DNA of 64,000 nucleotides, from positions 10,864,001 to 10,928,000 of the forward strand of contig NC_134934.1 in assembly GCF_051020765.1 (NCBI RefSeq). Reading direction: 5' to 3'. The DNA is from Lasioglossum baleicum. Lineage: Eukaryota; Arthropoda; Insecta; Hymenoptera; Halictidae. This document shows, in pieces, positions 1 to 11,661 of this stretch (position 1 is its first letter; each line of letters opens with the position of its first letter). The position numbers and the translations under genes were made by a program. The notes below the pieces were generated by a model. The model saw nothing but the letters and a program-made list of their open reading frames with translations. It made no database searches and was not told where the DNA came from.

Positions 1-2421
1 CACGACGATGTAACGCCGACAATTACGAGACACCAGAATTACCTCGCCGCGATTGTAGTAATTACCGCTGCGTGCTCTCCTACGAACCCGGCGAGGAAGA
101 GCGGGAGAGGGTGGGCGTGCAGGGGTGGGACACGTCAGTGATTTGTCCGTTTTCGGCAACCGGACATTTGCATCGCGATCGTTTCGCGGTCGTTCACCCT
201 TCCTTACGTTCTAGCATTTTTCAAGCGTGCCCGAACCTCCGGTCTATCGCGAGAAACGTAAAATTCAAACGCGATCAGCTCTCTGAGAACGAACGATTAA
301 CCTCTTGTACTACAGGGTGTCCTAAGAATGTTGTACTTCCTTGAGACTCTACATGCTGGCACGGTTGTTAATCTTGACCTTTCCGCAGTTTTATTATTTT
401 TTAACGTTGAAGATAGTGGTTCGCATATGTAGGTGCTACCACTGCTACCGAACATAGCTGAAATACGCCTAATTGCACTTAACATATTGGGAAATCGGTC
501 GACAGATGAATAATTGTAGAAATATGAAATACCAACATCCATTATATTTCTGTTTCAATACAGAGTCTCACACTGCATTTCGATTAATTCCAGTTATAAA
601 TTGTTAGCAACAGTTTCGAAGGTTTTGGTCGGGCCGCAGAGTACTTGTCGAGTTTTGTACTATCTCGTTACGTTAAATAAAATAATATTAAAACGTTTCT
701 CCATGTGCACCTTTTTTTTTATCAGAGGGAACAGATTTCTGAGGTGATTCGACAGTAACGTTTTAAGAAATACCGATAAGAAATCCCCACAGTTTCTTAC
801 TGAATGTTTTAACGTGGTCGAACTTATCCCAATCCGTTTACTATATATATTAGGCTATAATAGTGTTCTCGATCAAGAATAGTGCAGCGCATTTCGCATT
901 CTAAAGTCAGACGTACCGTACCACAATCTGCCCAAGGAGATTCTACAAATAGTTGACAACATTCGATCCAATTTCGGCAATCGATTCGCAGCACAGAATT
1001 ACTCGGTACACGAATAGAGTAGACATATCAGAAATACCGAAGGATAGATCCAATTTCGAGCGTTCTATTTCGAGGGTAGCGTGTAGCAGGGGCCTGTCTG
1101 TTAACGGCACAATTTATTCGCTGGCGTCGTTGTCAGACTGATCTCGCGTAACGAGGTTTCGATGAGGCCTCGGCTCCGAGCCAAGGGAACGAAGAATAAA
1201 TACTTGCCGAGTAGGTGGTAAAAAATAAGTGGGAGAGTCGAGAGGACTCGGCGAAGAAGCAGACGGCGGCGGCTGGAGGAGAATTATCGGTGTAATTTGT
1301 ACCGTTTCCGCCTCTATCCCTTTCGCTCCTTTCTCTGTTCTCGCTCGCCACCGCTAAAGCAACTTCGACCGTTTCGAACGTGACGTATCGCGGTGCGGGA
1401 AGTTTCAAGGAGTCGGGGGAAACCGTTGATAAACTTGCGTCTGGATGATCTCGTCGAACAACTGGAAAATGGGTGGCACGAAGGACCGTCGAGAAACGGG
1501 AAGAGCTTGTTCGAAGCGCCGCGCCGCTTCAAGCCCGGGAATGTGTAGGCGACGATCAACGGGGACTCCCGCCGCTTATTTATCTCTCGCGAGGATCTCT
1601 AACGAGCATTGTTCCGAACCAGTTCTTTTCCCGAAATTAATCAGCCGGCCCCCACTATTCCGACGACCACCGGCCGAGAGAAGGCGGGGAAATCTTTTCT
1701 TTCCGCCACCGGGCCGATTGATAACGCGATTTTAACCATTTCTCTTTGTATATCTCTAAAATGAACTTACTATTTCGATTGTGGACGTCACATAACTGTG
1801 ACATCAACTTCTCTTATACGGTAAAAAGAGAGGAAAACAAGAAACGACAAACAAAAAGTTACGACGTAGACGTAGCTTAACATTGTAAGATGTTTTTGCG
1901 TGATACAGCGGCGGAGAGATAGAAGTTTTTACGAAAATGCTACAAGTGGAACCGCCCTAAGAAACATTGACAAATTTCCTCGACGAATCGATCTATCATA
2001 GACTTAAAGATTGGAGGTTCCCATTCACATCGAGCGCATAGTCGAACCTGATCAACCTCACTGTCTTACATCCGCTTCCGCCGCCAATAAAGCTCGTAAT
2101 TCAGCTCGGAGCTCACAGCCCAGTGAACCACGACTACCCTCGTCGGTAGACTCCCGTGGAAATTCTGCAGTGTAGTCTCGCATCGTTACAGTCCCATCAG
2201 CGTGTGTCGAGTTCTCGGCATAGTCTCTACTACAGACGACGTTCTACTAAGTACCTACCGGTACAGGTGGAAGGATTCAATTAAATTACTGAACTCCTCG
2301 AGCTGACCGTCGAAAAGTCCAAGTGACAAAGGGGGTCGGTGGTGTCAGCTAAACAGAAGACACGCAGCACGGTTCTCGTCCGGAGAGGTTCACCGGTGGT
2401 GCATCGTGCACGCATCCCACG
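1..2421. other. Gene-free; nothing identifiable
   Basis: Mixed CpG-rich and AT-rich non-coding sequence. Short frames on both strands have no recognisable product or splice framing. The AT-rich part (about 360-900) contains a short T run near 711. No repeat was detected within the window. Confidence 0.5.
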
Positions 2422-2720
2422 TTCAATTTAATCACTGTGCCAATCGTTCTGCACTTGTTCGAAAGTCATCGGCCGGAAGCTGCCGGCGTGGCGCGGCGCG
2501 GCGGGGCGCAGCGTCGAACAGCCAGCAGCTAGGTTTGCGCGGGAGGAGGCAGAGAATTCGCTTGCCGGTATTCAATTTAATTACCGTAGCTATGGGTCCA
2601 CCGGTTTGTTCGAAAGTCCTCGACAGAGGGTAGAAGCTGGTCGTCGTCGGCTGGCAATGCGACGGTTCGCCTTAAAACGACGATGCCACGCGATAACGAT
2701 ACGTATGCGATGCTCTATGT
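2422..2720 (+). repeat. Diverged tandem duplication, period about 149 bp
   Basis: TTCAATTTAAT starts at 2422 and again at 2571. Both are followed, at similar spacing, by TTGTTCGAAAGTC and a GAAGCTG motif. The units differ by substitutions and indels, with a GC-rich insert in the first. It creates paired open frames that should not be read as genes. Confidence 0.55.
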
Positions 2721-2831
2721 GTACCATTATGGCTAGCTCTACGGTTAGACGAGTCTGCATACACTGCCGCTCAAAAGTATCTGGAATCTTGCAATTTTTC
2801 AAGTCATTTTATCGAATGATACTTATTATTA

Positions 2832-3005
2832 GACTGCGGATCTTTATGCAAAATAAAAAATGTTTCCATTGATTGCAAGACACAGGAGTCAAATAAAGAT
2901 TTCATTCTTCTTTTCATTATCTTGTTTAGGTGAAACTTTTTAATATGTCCACTGTTTTGAATTGTACGTACCCGTTTTTGTCATAAATGCATAAAATCCG
3001 CAGTC
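2832..3005. mobile_element. MITE, GACTGCGGAT family, full copy
   Basis: A 174-bp element flanked by TA at 2830-2831 and 3006-3007. The left end GACTGCGGATCTTTATGCA is matched in inverse by TGCATAAAATCCGCAGTC at the right. The interior is AT-rich and non-coding. Short TIRs with TA duplication point to a non-autonomous Tc1/mariner-type element. Confidence 0.85.
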
Positions 3006-3007
3006 TA

Positions 3008-3912
3008 ATTATAACAATGCAAAAAAATAAAATATTTTATTTCGTGTTTCTGGTTGTTGAAATAGAAATATTTTAAACATTGTGCAGCGAGCACTTTGCA
3101 AGGCGCATACGATGGTCATTAGGTATCGTTATGAGGTGTTTTCTAAATCCCGGCGTTCCGCGAAGCGTCCGAATGCCGCGTCGTCGTTTTCTATTCCAGA
3201 GGCCATTCCTCGCCGCCGCTTATGTTACCTTTATCCCGATACTCTTTGAAGCCGAATATCGGCCTCGCAGCGATAATTGCGAGCGAGCAAGGTAGCTAAC
3301 TCTCTGGTCAGCAAGCGAGCGACCGAGCAAAAGCGCACGGTTCGTGCGGCGCGACCGGACGCGATTACGATGAGAGATTAGCCGGTAAAGAGAGGTCCGT
3401 GAGTACTACGGGCTCGTGTACGCGTGTAAATATGGGGCTGCTAAATAGGCACTGGGGCTGTCTCTCTCCTCCCTCTCGGGTTCTATCTCTCCGAGTCCCC
3501 TGATTTCCCTTTTCCTCTTTGGTCCTGTACGACCAGGATGTGCGCGGCGGGTTACACGTACAACGCCTCTCAAAAGTACAATATCAGGAAACTTTCTTAA
3601 TTGCCGAGCAAGTGGGCACTTTTCCGTGTAAACTGCACGTTGGCTCGTTGTTGTGAGATGTTTTTTAGCCGAGTTGCACGACCTCAAAGCAGACAGCAGG
3701 TCCCCTTCGCTCAGCTTAATTCTTGCCGGCCACTGTAGCTTCGATATTCGAATAACTTAGCTAAACAAAATCGTACGACGATAAACCAACATTCCTGCAT
3801 TACAGAAAACCATCCGCTTTCGACTAGCGCGAGTCTCGCCTCGCTGAAACATTTTGTTCGTTCCGTATACCATTGCAAAGTTAAACGAAACATAGAACAG
3901 TATTCGACATTC
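3008..3912. other. Gene-free, CpG-rich
   Basis: GC-rich non-coding stretch with AGCGAGCGACCGAGC-type short repeats around 3280-3330 and a pyrimidine tract at about 3460-3500. No coding signal or dispersed repeat recognised. Confidence 0.45.
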
Positions 3913-4235
3913 GACAAATCAAACAGGAGTCACACTAATCCTGAAGCCAGCTGAATAAAATTCCACAAAGACCTTGCAGTCGATTAAACTAAATTTGAAA
4001 AAGTATTCCAGCTGCCAAGGGATCCAAGAAAGACTAGGAAGTCGAGCAGGAGCCACACTAATTACGATTCATCCATTTTCTTCTGCACTCTACGACATCC
4101 CGAGGCCGGTAGAACAAAATTGAAAGATCTATTCAAACTGCAAAGAGTTGTGGTCCATGGAACACTAAGAAATCGAACAGGAGCCGCGCTAATTGCAATT
4201 ACCGATTTCCTTGCAATCTAAAGCGTCTTGAGGCC
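3913..4235 (+). repeat. Decayed tandem array, period about 125 bp, three units
   Basis: The motif (A/G)AACAGGAG(T/C)CACACTAAT, in varied form, recurs at about 3920, 4043 and 4173. Each is followed by a diverged unit containing an AAAATT...AAA segment and a CTGC(A/C)AA motif. The periods are about 123 and 131 bp. No coding frame persists through the units. Confidence 0.55.
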
Positions 4236-4550
4236 ATCGCTATTTTCCTGCATGAGACTTTTGCTGCTTGTCCCGATGGAAGACGTTGGTTCGAGGTGTA
4301 TCGAGGCTTCCAGGCTCGAGAAGGGGACACCGATCGTAGCGCGTTTCCTTAATCCCTTCTGGCCACGGCTTATCGTCCGACAGATCGTGATCGTCCGGTG
4401 CGGCCGGCTGACACCGTGAAACATCGGGATTTAATTAGTCTAGAGTCGCGCCACACGACGTCCTCGGGCGTGATCGGACGTCTCCAGTCTCCTACATCGG
4501 TGTCCAGAACCTTTTTTTATCTAGACCGAACACACATGGGTCGGTTGAGG

Positions 4551-4602
4551 TCGCAGAGTGTGTCGCAGAGCGTCGCAGAGCGTCGCAGATCGTCGAAGAG
4601 TA
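4551..4602 (+). repeat. 10-bp tandem repeat, GTCGCAGAGC type
   Basis: About five degenerate copies of (G/T)GTCGCAGAG(C/T). They open a spurious serine/arginine-rich frame. Confidence 0.7.
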
Positions 4603-4784
4603 TCAAGTTGAATTAGCGCTCGTTCAGATCGTGTAAGCGATATACGGCGGACGAGCTCCTGATTTAATTTCAAATTCAATTGCTCCTATACTTGGACAGT
4701 CCCCCTTCACCCTAGGTAACTAACCTCTCGTAAAAATGCCGATCGAGGCGTCCGAGCGATATTGCGCTAATTTTGTTTTGATTA

Positions 4785-4992
4785 GGTGCAGGAATGAATT
4801 CGGTGCCTTTTTAAAACAAATTTGGTATTTATTTATAGTGTAATCATACATCTGTTATTTTTCGAAATAGTCTCTGGCAATTTTTCATTAATTGACTAGA
4901 TCTCAAATGTTTCATAAGTGTAAGTGCTGGTATTTAAACGTTACAGAGTTATAAATAATTTAATATCAAGGCACCGAATTAATTTCTACACC
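4785..4992. mobile_element. MITE with 28-bp inverted ends
   Basis: ATTAGGTGCAGGAATGAATT followed by CGGTGCCTT at the left is mirrored at 4968-4996 with about 25 of 29 positions matching. If the target duplication is TA (4783-4784 and 4993-4994), the element is 208 bp beginning GGTG. The interior is AT-rich with no coding content. A second copy was not found in the window. Confidence 0.72.
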
Positions 4993-5304
4993 TAATACGT
5001 ATCTACAATCGTGAGAATTTCTACGTCGTCGATAGTTTCAAGAGAATGAAATTTCTATTGTTTGTACATTTAGTGAGGATCGGGAAAATGGAATTTGATT
5101 TTGGTATGACAAAAATGGGAAACGTACGAATTTAGTAAATTTTGTTTAAAGTCTTCATATTAAGTCTGACTCATAGCACAATTCAGATTGTTCTATGACG
5201 ATTGGATAAGGGGTTAATAAATTCAATATCAAACGAAGCTTTTTAATAACTTGCACACCCAGAATAATTCAATTCTATATGATTTTCTTCATTTTATGTA
5301 TACG

Positions 5305-5426
5305 AGATTGATGTAACACCTCACGCAATACTTAAATGTTTAGTAATTGATTAGACACCAACATATTTAATAAGCTAAACAATATTGCGAACAATGGTAT
5401 AGCGATTTTTACTGGTGCTAAGGGTT
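5305..5426 (-). repeat. Dispersed family B, partial copy, reverse orientation
   Basis: Shares ordered motifs with the copies at 14.4 kb (same orientation) and 38.2 and 41.1 kb (opposite): CACGCAATACTTAAATGTTT, ATTGATTAGACACCAACA, and AATGGTATAGCGATTTTTA. It is AT-rich and non-coding. Confidence 0.65.
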
Positions 5427-7144
5427 AAGGAAGACTCTCCAGAGGAATCAGGGCGAATGACTCTTCGCCAACGAAAAGTCCGGCACGTAAAAACTGTTTA
5501 TCGGGCTTCGAGTAGTAGGATTTTCGAAACTCCAGAGAGGACCAAGTCCCTAGGAATTCCACGCGCGAAGGAACCCGGACAGCCTTATAAAGAATAACGC
5601 CCCGCCACGATTTTCGGTGCTCGATCACGTAGATCCTGAGCCTGGATAAGGAAACCCGAGGGGGGATAAAGAACTGTTTTGTCCACGAGTTTAATTAATC
5701 CCACCGTGTCTTGAACCTCGTCTCTTCCTGGAAATAGAAAGTCCCATCGAAGTTACGGCTGTGTGGAACTTGAAATCTGATCGTTTGAATTATTTAGATC
5801 GTAAAAGCGTTTGCCCTGCTGCGGCCAGTTGCCACTTTGGTAGGAATGTTTTGGGTAATCGGCTGTCTTAGATATGTTCGAGTGATAGCGATTTCCTGGG
5901 AGAAAAGGGATTTACGTTCATATTTCAGGAAATTGAGCAACGCTGACGCGATACGACGCATTCATTACTGTATAGCATGTTTGAGTTATTTTCTGGCATT
6001 TCTGGTGAATTTTTTATTTTGTTTGAATTATTTTCTGGCAGTATTGCTCAGTTTGTTTTACTTGATTCTCAGGTGCTGGTGCAACATGTAGCTTCTTACA
6101 ATTGGCTCCTGGCGGAGAAGATGATTCGCCATCTTTATCGGAGGATGTTTAATTGGCTGCAATAAGAAAACCAGCGAGAAGGTAAAGTATCTTTGGAAAT
6201 GTGTTAATAAGAATAAGAAAAGACAGAACGTAAGATATTCAATGATGAAGTTATGCATCACTGCATAGTTGACTGGTTCCTGACTGTTCAGGATTCAAAT
6301 TCGGGATTAAATAGCACACCAATCTCATTTCATCGAAAATGTCACAGACTCAAACGAGAAAGGAAAAAGTCAGGAATAGTTAAATAAAAATGGAGAGCTT
6401 TAGAAAGTGAGAAAATTAGCAAAATGTTGTGGGAAAAGCTATAAATGTTTGAAAACGAATAAAATTTGATCAGAGAAGTTTCGAAAGCTCGAAGATCAGC
6501 AGAAAAATCGCACAAGCTCAAGCAAAAAGCGGACTAGAGGAGCGACTAGCAAAATTGATGGAATATGCATTTCTGAGTAGTGCACTCGAAGCAGTAGGGT
6601 AAGAAATTGGCGAAAAAACGTTCGAAAGAAGAAATCGTCGTCGGGATCCCGTCGTATCCGATCGGGCACGGGTGTTCAGAACGGGAAACCCGGCCAAAAG
6701 TCTCGATCATGATTTATCGTCGTGGTCCGCCGCGAAATTGGCCGTCGGGGTGGTTCGGGGAGGGCGCGTTGCACCGTTGCAGCGTTGCAGCCCGCAGATT
6801 GCACTTTCGTCGTTTTTTCCCTCGTGGCCGGTGCACGCGCACGTCTCGCGGTCCGTCCTCGGGGCCGGTCGCTCATTAAAGAATTAAGTGAAATCCCCGA
6901 TGGATAAATTAACGATAAAAGATCTGGCCCGACGCTCCCCGAGCAGTCGTGTCCCGGCTCGTTTAGGTTGCGTTTCGAGGCCGTGGCCAGAGCTGCGCGA
7001 TGTTTCTTTTGTGGAAACATTCGAATTAAACACGAAATTTTATACAAACAGGTTGATTTGCGTGTTCTCAAGTATATCAATTTTTTGAGTATGCATACAC
7101 TGGTTAATTTCCACAAGAACCTGAACAAAATTCACATTTCTCTC

Positions 7145-7209
7145 GTGTGTACGTAGACTTTATGCGTTTATGGCAAAAATGAGAAAGAGACACGTAAAGA
7201 TGCGCAGTC
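7145..7209. mobile_element. GACTGCGGAT-family end fragment
   Basis: The right end TGCGCAGTC is followed by TA (7210-7211). An inverted ACTTTATGCGTTTATGGCA segment about 50 bases earlier matches the subterminal sequence of full copies. It looks like a deleted copy. Confidence 0.5.
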
Positions 7210-7702
7210 TAATTATTATACTGCAGGAGATTTAATTAAAAAAGAAAGCCAATCGTAAAGTAGTCGGTGCTTTGCGTGATTAGAGAAAGAAATGAATATT
7301 TTATAAAGTGAATCAATTAATCCTATTGTACAATATTATATTGGTAGTATATACTCAACCCAGACTAACAACCAAGCGTCGTAACCAAATGAAATAGCAA
7401 AAATCCGTGTAAATTCGGGCCGAAAATGTCGAAAGCCGAAAAATTAGTTTCACCGCGTCCGGGCTGCATATCATGGTTACACCTTGTGGGTCTGAGTTTG
7501 AAGGTCGTGAGAGGGTAGGGGGGCTATGCATCTCGCGGACTGGGCCCTGATCTTTTTCACCGTCCGATGCAAGAGTTTGGGGGGAAGGGACCTCCGCCGC
7601 TGGCCTGACCCTCTAATTATATGGTACATCGTGTACCGAGTGAGCGCGGGTCGTCGGGTCACGGTTACACAGAGGTAGAATGGGGCCCGTCGGGGCCCGA
7701 AC

Positions 7703-7717
7703 GGGGGGGGGGGGGGG
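7703..7717 (+). repeat. Homopolymer G tract, 15 bp
   Basis: Fifteen consecutive G, followed by a GA-rich tract. Length is prone to sequencing error, and any frame crossing it is unreliable. Confidence 0.9.
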
Positions 7718-10209
7718 AGAGAAAGAGAGAAGGAGAGAACGCCGAGGGGATATATCGAAAAATTTGCCGGGCCTTATATCGGCGTTCAGGTATTCGCGGC
7801 GGGTAGCCGGCCGGCTACGAAATTTACTGACCGTCCGATAATAATTATTCGCGCTTCGTTCGAGGCTGTGGTGCATCTTCTCGATTGCTCCCACCGTCGT
7901 TCTGTGACCGAGGAACAATCGTCGAATGAAGAGGAGGATCACTACCTCGTACAGTAAGTCCTCGACTTACGCGGATTCTTAGATGCTAATCAGAAAACCA
8001 ATTACGAACTGTGACGTTCGCTTTTTGATTGCCAGAACGGGAATTTTGTCGGTGCGTATGTGACGGAAGCGAAGATAAGTGTTTGCTTGTGTACAGCGTG
8101 GGCATTCAGCTATTTATCAGGGATCTATTTTCCATGTACATAGTTGGTTTGTTTGAATTTCCCTTTCAAATCAGTACATACATACAGTATGTACAAAGCA
8201 GATCGTAATAATAACCTTTAGCTACGCGGAAAATTTATTTCATCCTTTTTGTCTCCTCTTGTTTTACTCAGTAGAAAAGGGATGTTGCTTGGATGTGGTC
8301 GCGGCTTAATAAACTAGTCGACTGTAGCCATTTTAGTGGTCCATCGATCTAGTGGTAACATTCCCAAAAATCCTTGCTCGCAAAGGATTAAGAAGATGAA
8401 GAGAAGGCTGAGAATTAATTTTGAAAACACCCGATAAGTTGATTTTGTAAAGTTCAATAGATATCCTACGACGATTTCATCGAAGCTATTCACGGAGTGA
8501 AGAGTTTGTTCGAATGGCGAACATTCACGGATTCGAAACGCTCGGATCCCGGTTAAAAACCGTCGCGACGGCCTTGGAACGCGGCCGAAGAGGATTAAGT
8601 CAATTACCACGTGTGCCGGTGATCGGAAACAGGGAGACATAAATCATTGCGGCCATCTGTTACGACGAGATTATTCCTCCAGCTTCGTCCGGGGCACGCG
8701 GTTCGCAGAAAATTTGTTAAGTTGATCGAGTGCTGTTAATAATACCGGAGATTAACGTGCGCGCGCGGCAGCTTGCATTGTTGGGGCTGCTCCTCGGTTT
8801 CCCCGCGAATAAATGTTGAACTCCGCAAAAAAGTGGTAAATTGCTGATCGCCCCGGTTGCCAACCTGAAAAAGGGGGCGTCCCTGGGACGCGGCGGCAAT
8901 TTTCCGTAATGAATCGGCCCTCCGAATACCGCATTACAATTACAGATGACAATTTTTTGCCGTCCCTTTAAACCTTACAAAATTTTTCTTGTGGTATTCC
9001 TAAACGATCAAACTGTTCGCATTTTATTCGGAGAAATGTCTGAATAAATTCGTCAAAATAACGAACCCGTCGTTCCGACGCATTCCGTAGTTCTTGTAAA
9101 ACAAATTTTACGATGCACAGAGATCCTCGATCAACTAATTAATAAAGTACAATTAACAGAGACGAAGGTTACTGCAAAACGCGTGTCGCCTCCGAATAAT
9201 GTCCACCGACTCTCTCCCTCTCTCTGACTGTGCGCTGTCCATCAGTTCGGTTCCGAAGCGACGCGACGGTAGCGATAAATTCCGGGCGAGGCTTAAAATA
9301 TTTTCTAGCCGATCGGTCGAAGGGATTTTTCAGGTCCGCAGCCCGTGGGGGAAAGTCGCCTGTCCGGTCAGCGGTTTTCTATTTTTTTACGGTCCGGTGG
9401 CCGCTGTAACACCTGTTGCCGAGAGGAGAGGACCGCTCGAGTGGAGAGGAACACACCAAAACGAAATCTCAATCGGCGTGTCATCTTACAAGCCCGCCTC
9501 TGATCGCTCTCGCGTGTCCATGCTCGAGCTGAACCCACGCTTCTGCCTTGTTCGACAATGATCGGGCCCGATCGTCCTCCTCCTTTGACATCCTGCTTCT
9601 TCGGCAGCCATGCTTGCCTCCTCTAACACTAAACTTATCGCTGTCGAACGACTAGGTTCTACGTTTTACAATCTTCGAAGTTGCGACGCGCTACAAAAAA
9701 CGGCTGTAGGTTCGTGATTTCTGGGAATTCCGAAAAAGTAATCAAGGGAAACGTATTCCTCACACATTGAATGTTAAAATCATTTGCTAAGATTGTCCTC
9801 AAATCATCCTAAAACCATTAATAAGAGTTCAGCGATGGACACTCAGAGCGGCTGAACAATATCTTGAGAATGACATAGAAGATTAATAAAGTTATACTAA
9901 CCTGGCAGCCGATTGCGAACATGAGTCGAGAAGAGAAACGGCAAAGTGAGGGTTGCTGTTTTCGGGGGATGGAAAATGAAAGAACGTCTCGCGACGCTGC
10001 GAAGGGGTGACATGAGGTTTGGGAGGGTGCGAGGAAAGCGTGGGTGGATTCACGGTCGTTTGAATCTGCAGTTAATGAAAGAGGGCCGGAGGAGGAAGCT
10101 TCGTTTCGCTTCGTCGAGCGAGGGTGGCCGAAAAGGCTCTCGAACGAAGGTAACGTCGTCGTCGTCGTCGCTGTCGCGCGTTTTCGCCGAATAAAAGCCG
10201 GGGGCCTGC

Positions 10210-10289
10210 ACTGCTCTGCTCTGCTCCGCTCCGCTCGGCTCCGCTCGGCTCTGCACCGCTCTGCACCGCTCTGCTAAGCTCGGCGCGGC
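10210..10289 (+). repeat. Degenerate 5-bp repeat, (CTCYG)n
   Basis: Alternating CTCTG, CTCCG, CTCGG and CTGCACCG blocks over about 80 bp. Frames crossing it on both strands give repetitive Ala/Ser/Arg or Glu/Gln peptides that are artefacts. Confidence 0.8.
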
Positions 10290-11302
10290 TCCACGTCGCG
10301 AGCAGAGGCCGGCCTTTGAAATATTCCGAGTGCACGGCCGCTTATTTATTCCTGCGTTTTCTCGAGACGTCGTCGCGGCGACGGGGTTGGAAACACGGGG
10401 GTTGAAGCGGGCACATCGCTTTTCCTCGACGCGAACAGACTTACCGAGCCTGGAATTTTAATTAAGCTTTTTTGCCACCCGCTCGATCCCCTGCGCCAGA
10501 GGAACCATCCCCTCCCTCTTCCTCCTCGCGATGCTCGCGGAAGAGCTAGTCTAACGGGTGTCCTTCTTCGCGACGAACCACCCCTCAGATTTTAAAGAAG
10601 ATCGCGGCCAGAATACGAATCGTTCGCTTTTGGCCTCGAGACTTTAATCCACCTCGAGCATTGGTTCTGCGAATCGAGGTACGCAAAACTGCAATGGAAA
10701 CTGAACAGGGGTTGGTGAGGATCGAATTGTTGTTCTTTGGGAGTATATTACCAATCTACTACTTATTTATTGTAGTTGATCGTGTTCAAAATCATCACCG
10801 CTACACGGTGGTCGAGGAGCCTGGTTTTTGTGGCCAAAATTCAGACCCCGAGACCCCGAAAATTCCTCATTTCTAGATTTTCACATAATTCTTATGAAGA
10901 ATTGAGTCTTGGCTACTTTTTCGCGGTTTCTGGCCCATAGTGTGCACTGTGAGTATTGTTAACATGATTTTTCAAATATTTCCGATGATCTGACGAAGCC
11001 ATGTTTCGAACGAAAGTTGATCAGTATTTACTTCTCTACCTATGTTCAATATAAACAATAACGAAACAATTTTGTTTTATATAAAAAATGTAGGTCACCT
11101 CAATTTTTTAAACATTAACATATACTTTTTACTCCATAATATCCTAACTGGTGTCGAGACGATACCAGATATTCACGATATTAGAAGGGATGAATTGTGC
11201 AGATGTTTGGTCGATGACAAGAGACGAGGGTTATATAAAAATGTGTTTAAAAAAAATACAAAGCCTGTTTATTTTGCACAAAGATCAATGAAGAAGAATC
11301 AC

Positions 11303-11349
11303 AGTACGGAGTTACTGGTTTCGAGTCTCGGGATCGAAGTTCAGGCGAG
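11303..11349 (+). repeat. 44-bp dispersed repeat, copy 1
   Basis: AGTACGGAGTTACTGGTTTC and the following bases match, in reverse complement, 27137-27180 at about 41 of 44 positions. The flanks do not align. It is probably a shared piece of a transposable element. Confidence 0.65.
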
Positions 11350-11612
11350 ATGTGCCAGTCTATGGTTCTCGAAATCCGGGTCTATGTGAAATTGCCGGCC
11401 ACGCGAGAGCAAAACAAGGCCCGCGGAACGAAACGCGGCCGCGTACGTGTATAATCAAGCGAAACGGGCAGGTGAGGAGGGGCGAAAGTGGGTTCGGCGT
11501 GCGTGAGTCGGCGGGCAAAGTGCCGGGTCCTGGGTTGTACACACGATGGCGTCGATGATGACGTGCTGATGTTACGGTGCTATTACTTAGCATCCCCCTC
11601 GCAGGAACCACG

Positions 11613-11614
<2 letters not shown>

Positions 11615-11657
<43 letters not shown>
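11615..11657 (+). repeat. (AG)n microsatellite
   Basis: About 21 uninterrupted AG units. Confidence 0.95.

Positions 11658-11661
<4 letters not shown>

Larger units (their letters stand above)
5431..11302. other. Gene-free interval
   Basis: No coding exon recognised. It holds a direct repeat of TTTGA(G/A)TTATTTTCTGGCA at about 5980 and 6026, a fragment of the GACTGCGGAT family ending at 7209, a 15-G run (7703-7717), and a GC-rich pentamer tract (10210-10289). CpG-rich blocks at 6660-6990, 8490-8900 and 9190-9560 alternate with AT-rich sequence and could be regulatory, which cannot be judged by eye. Confidence 0.45.

Noticed and set aside
10210..10289. Repetitive frames resembling low-complexity proteins
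   Set aside because: They are translations of a degenerate 5-bp repeat.
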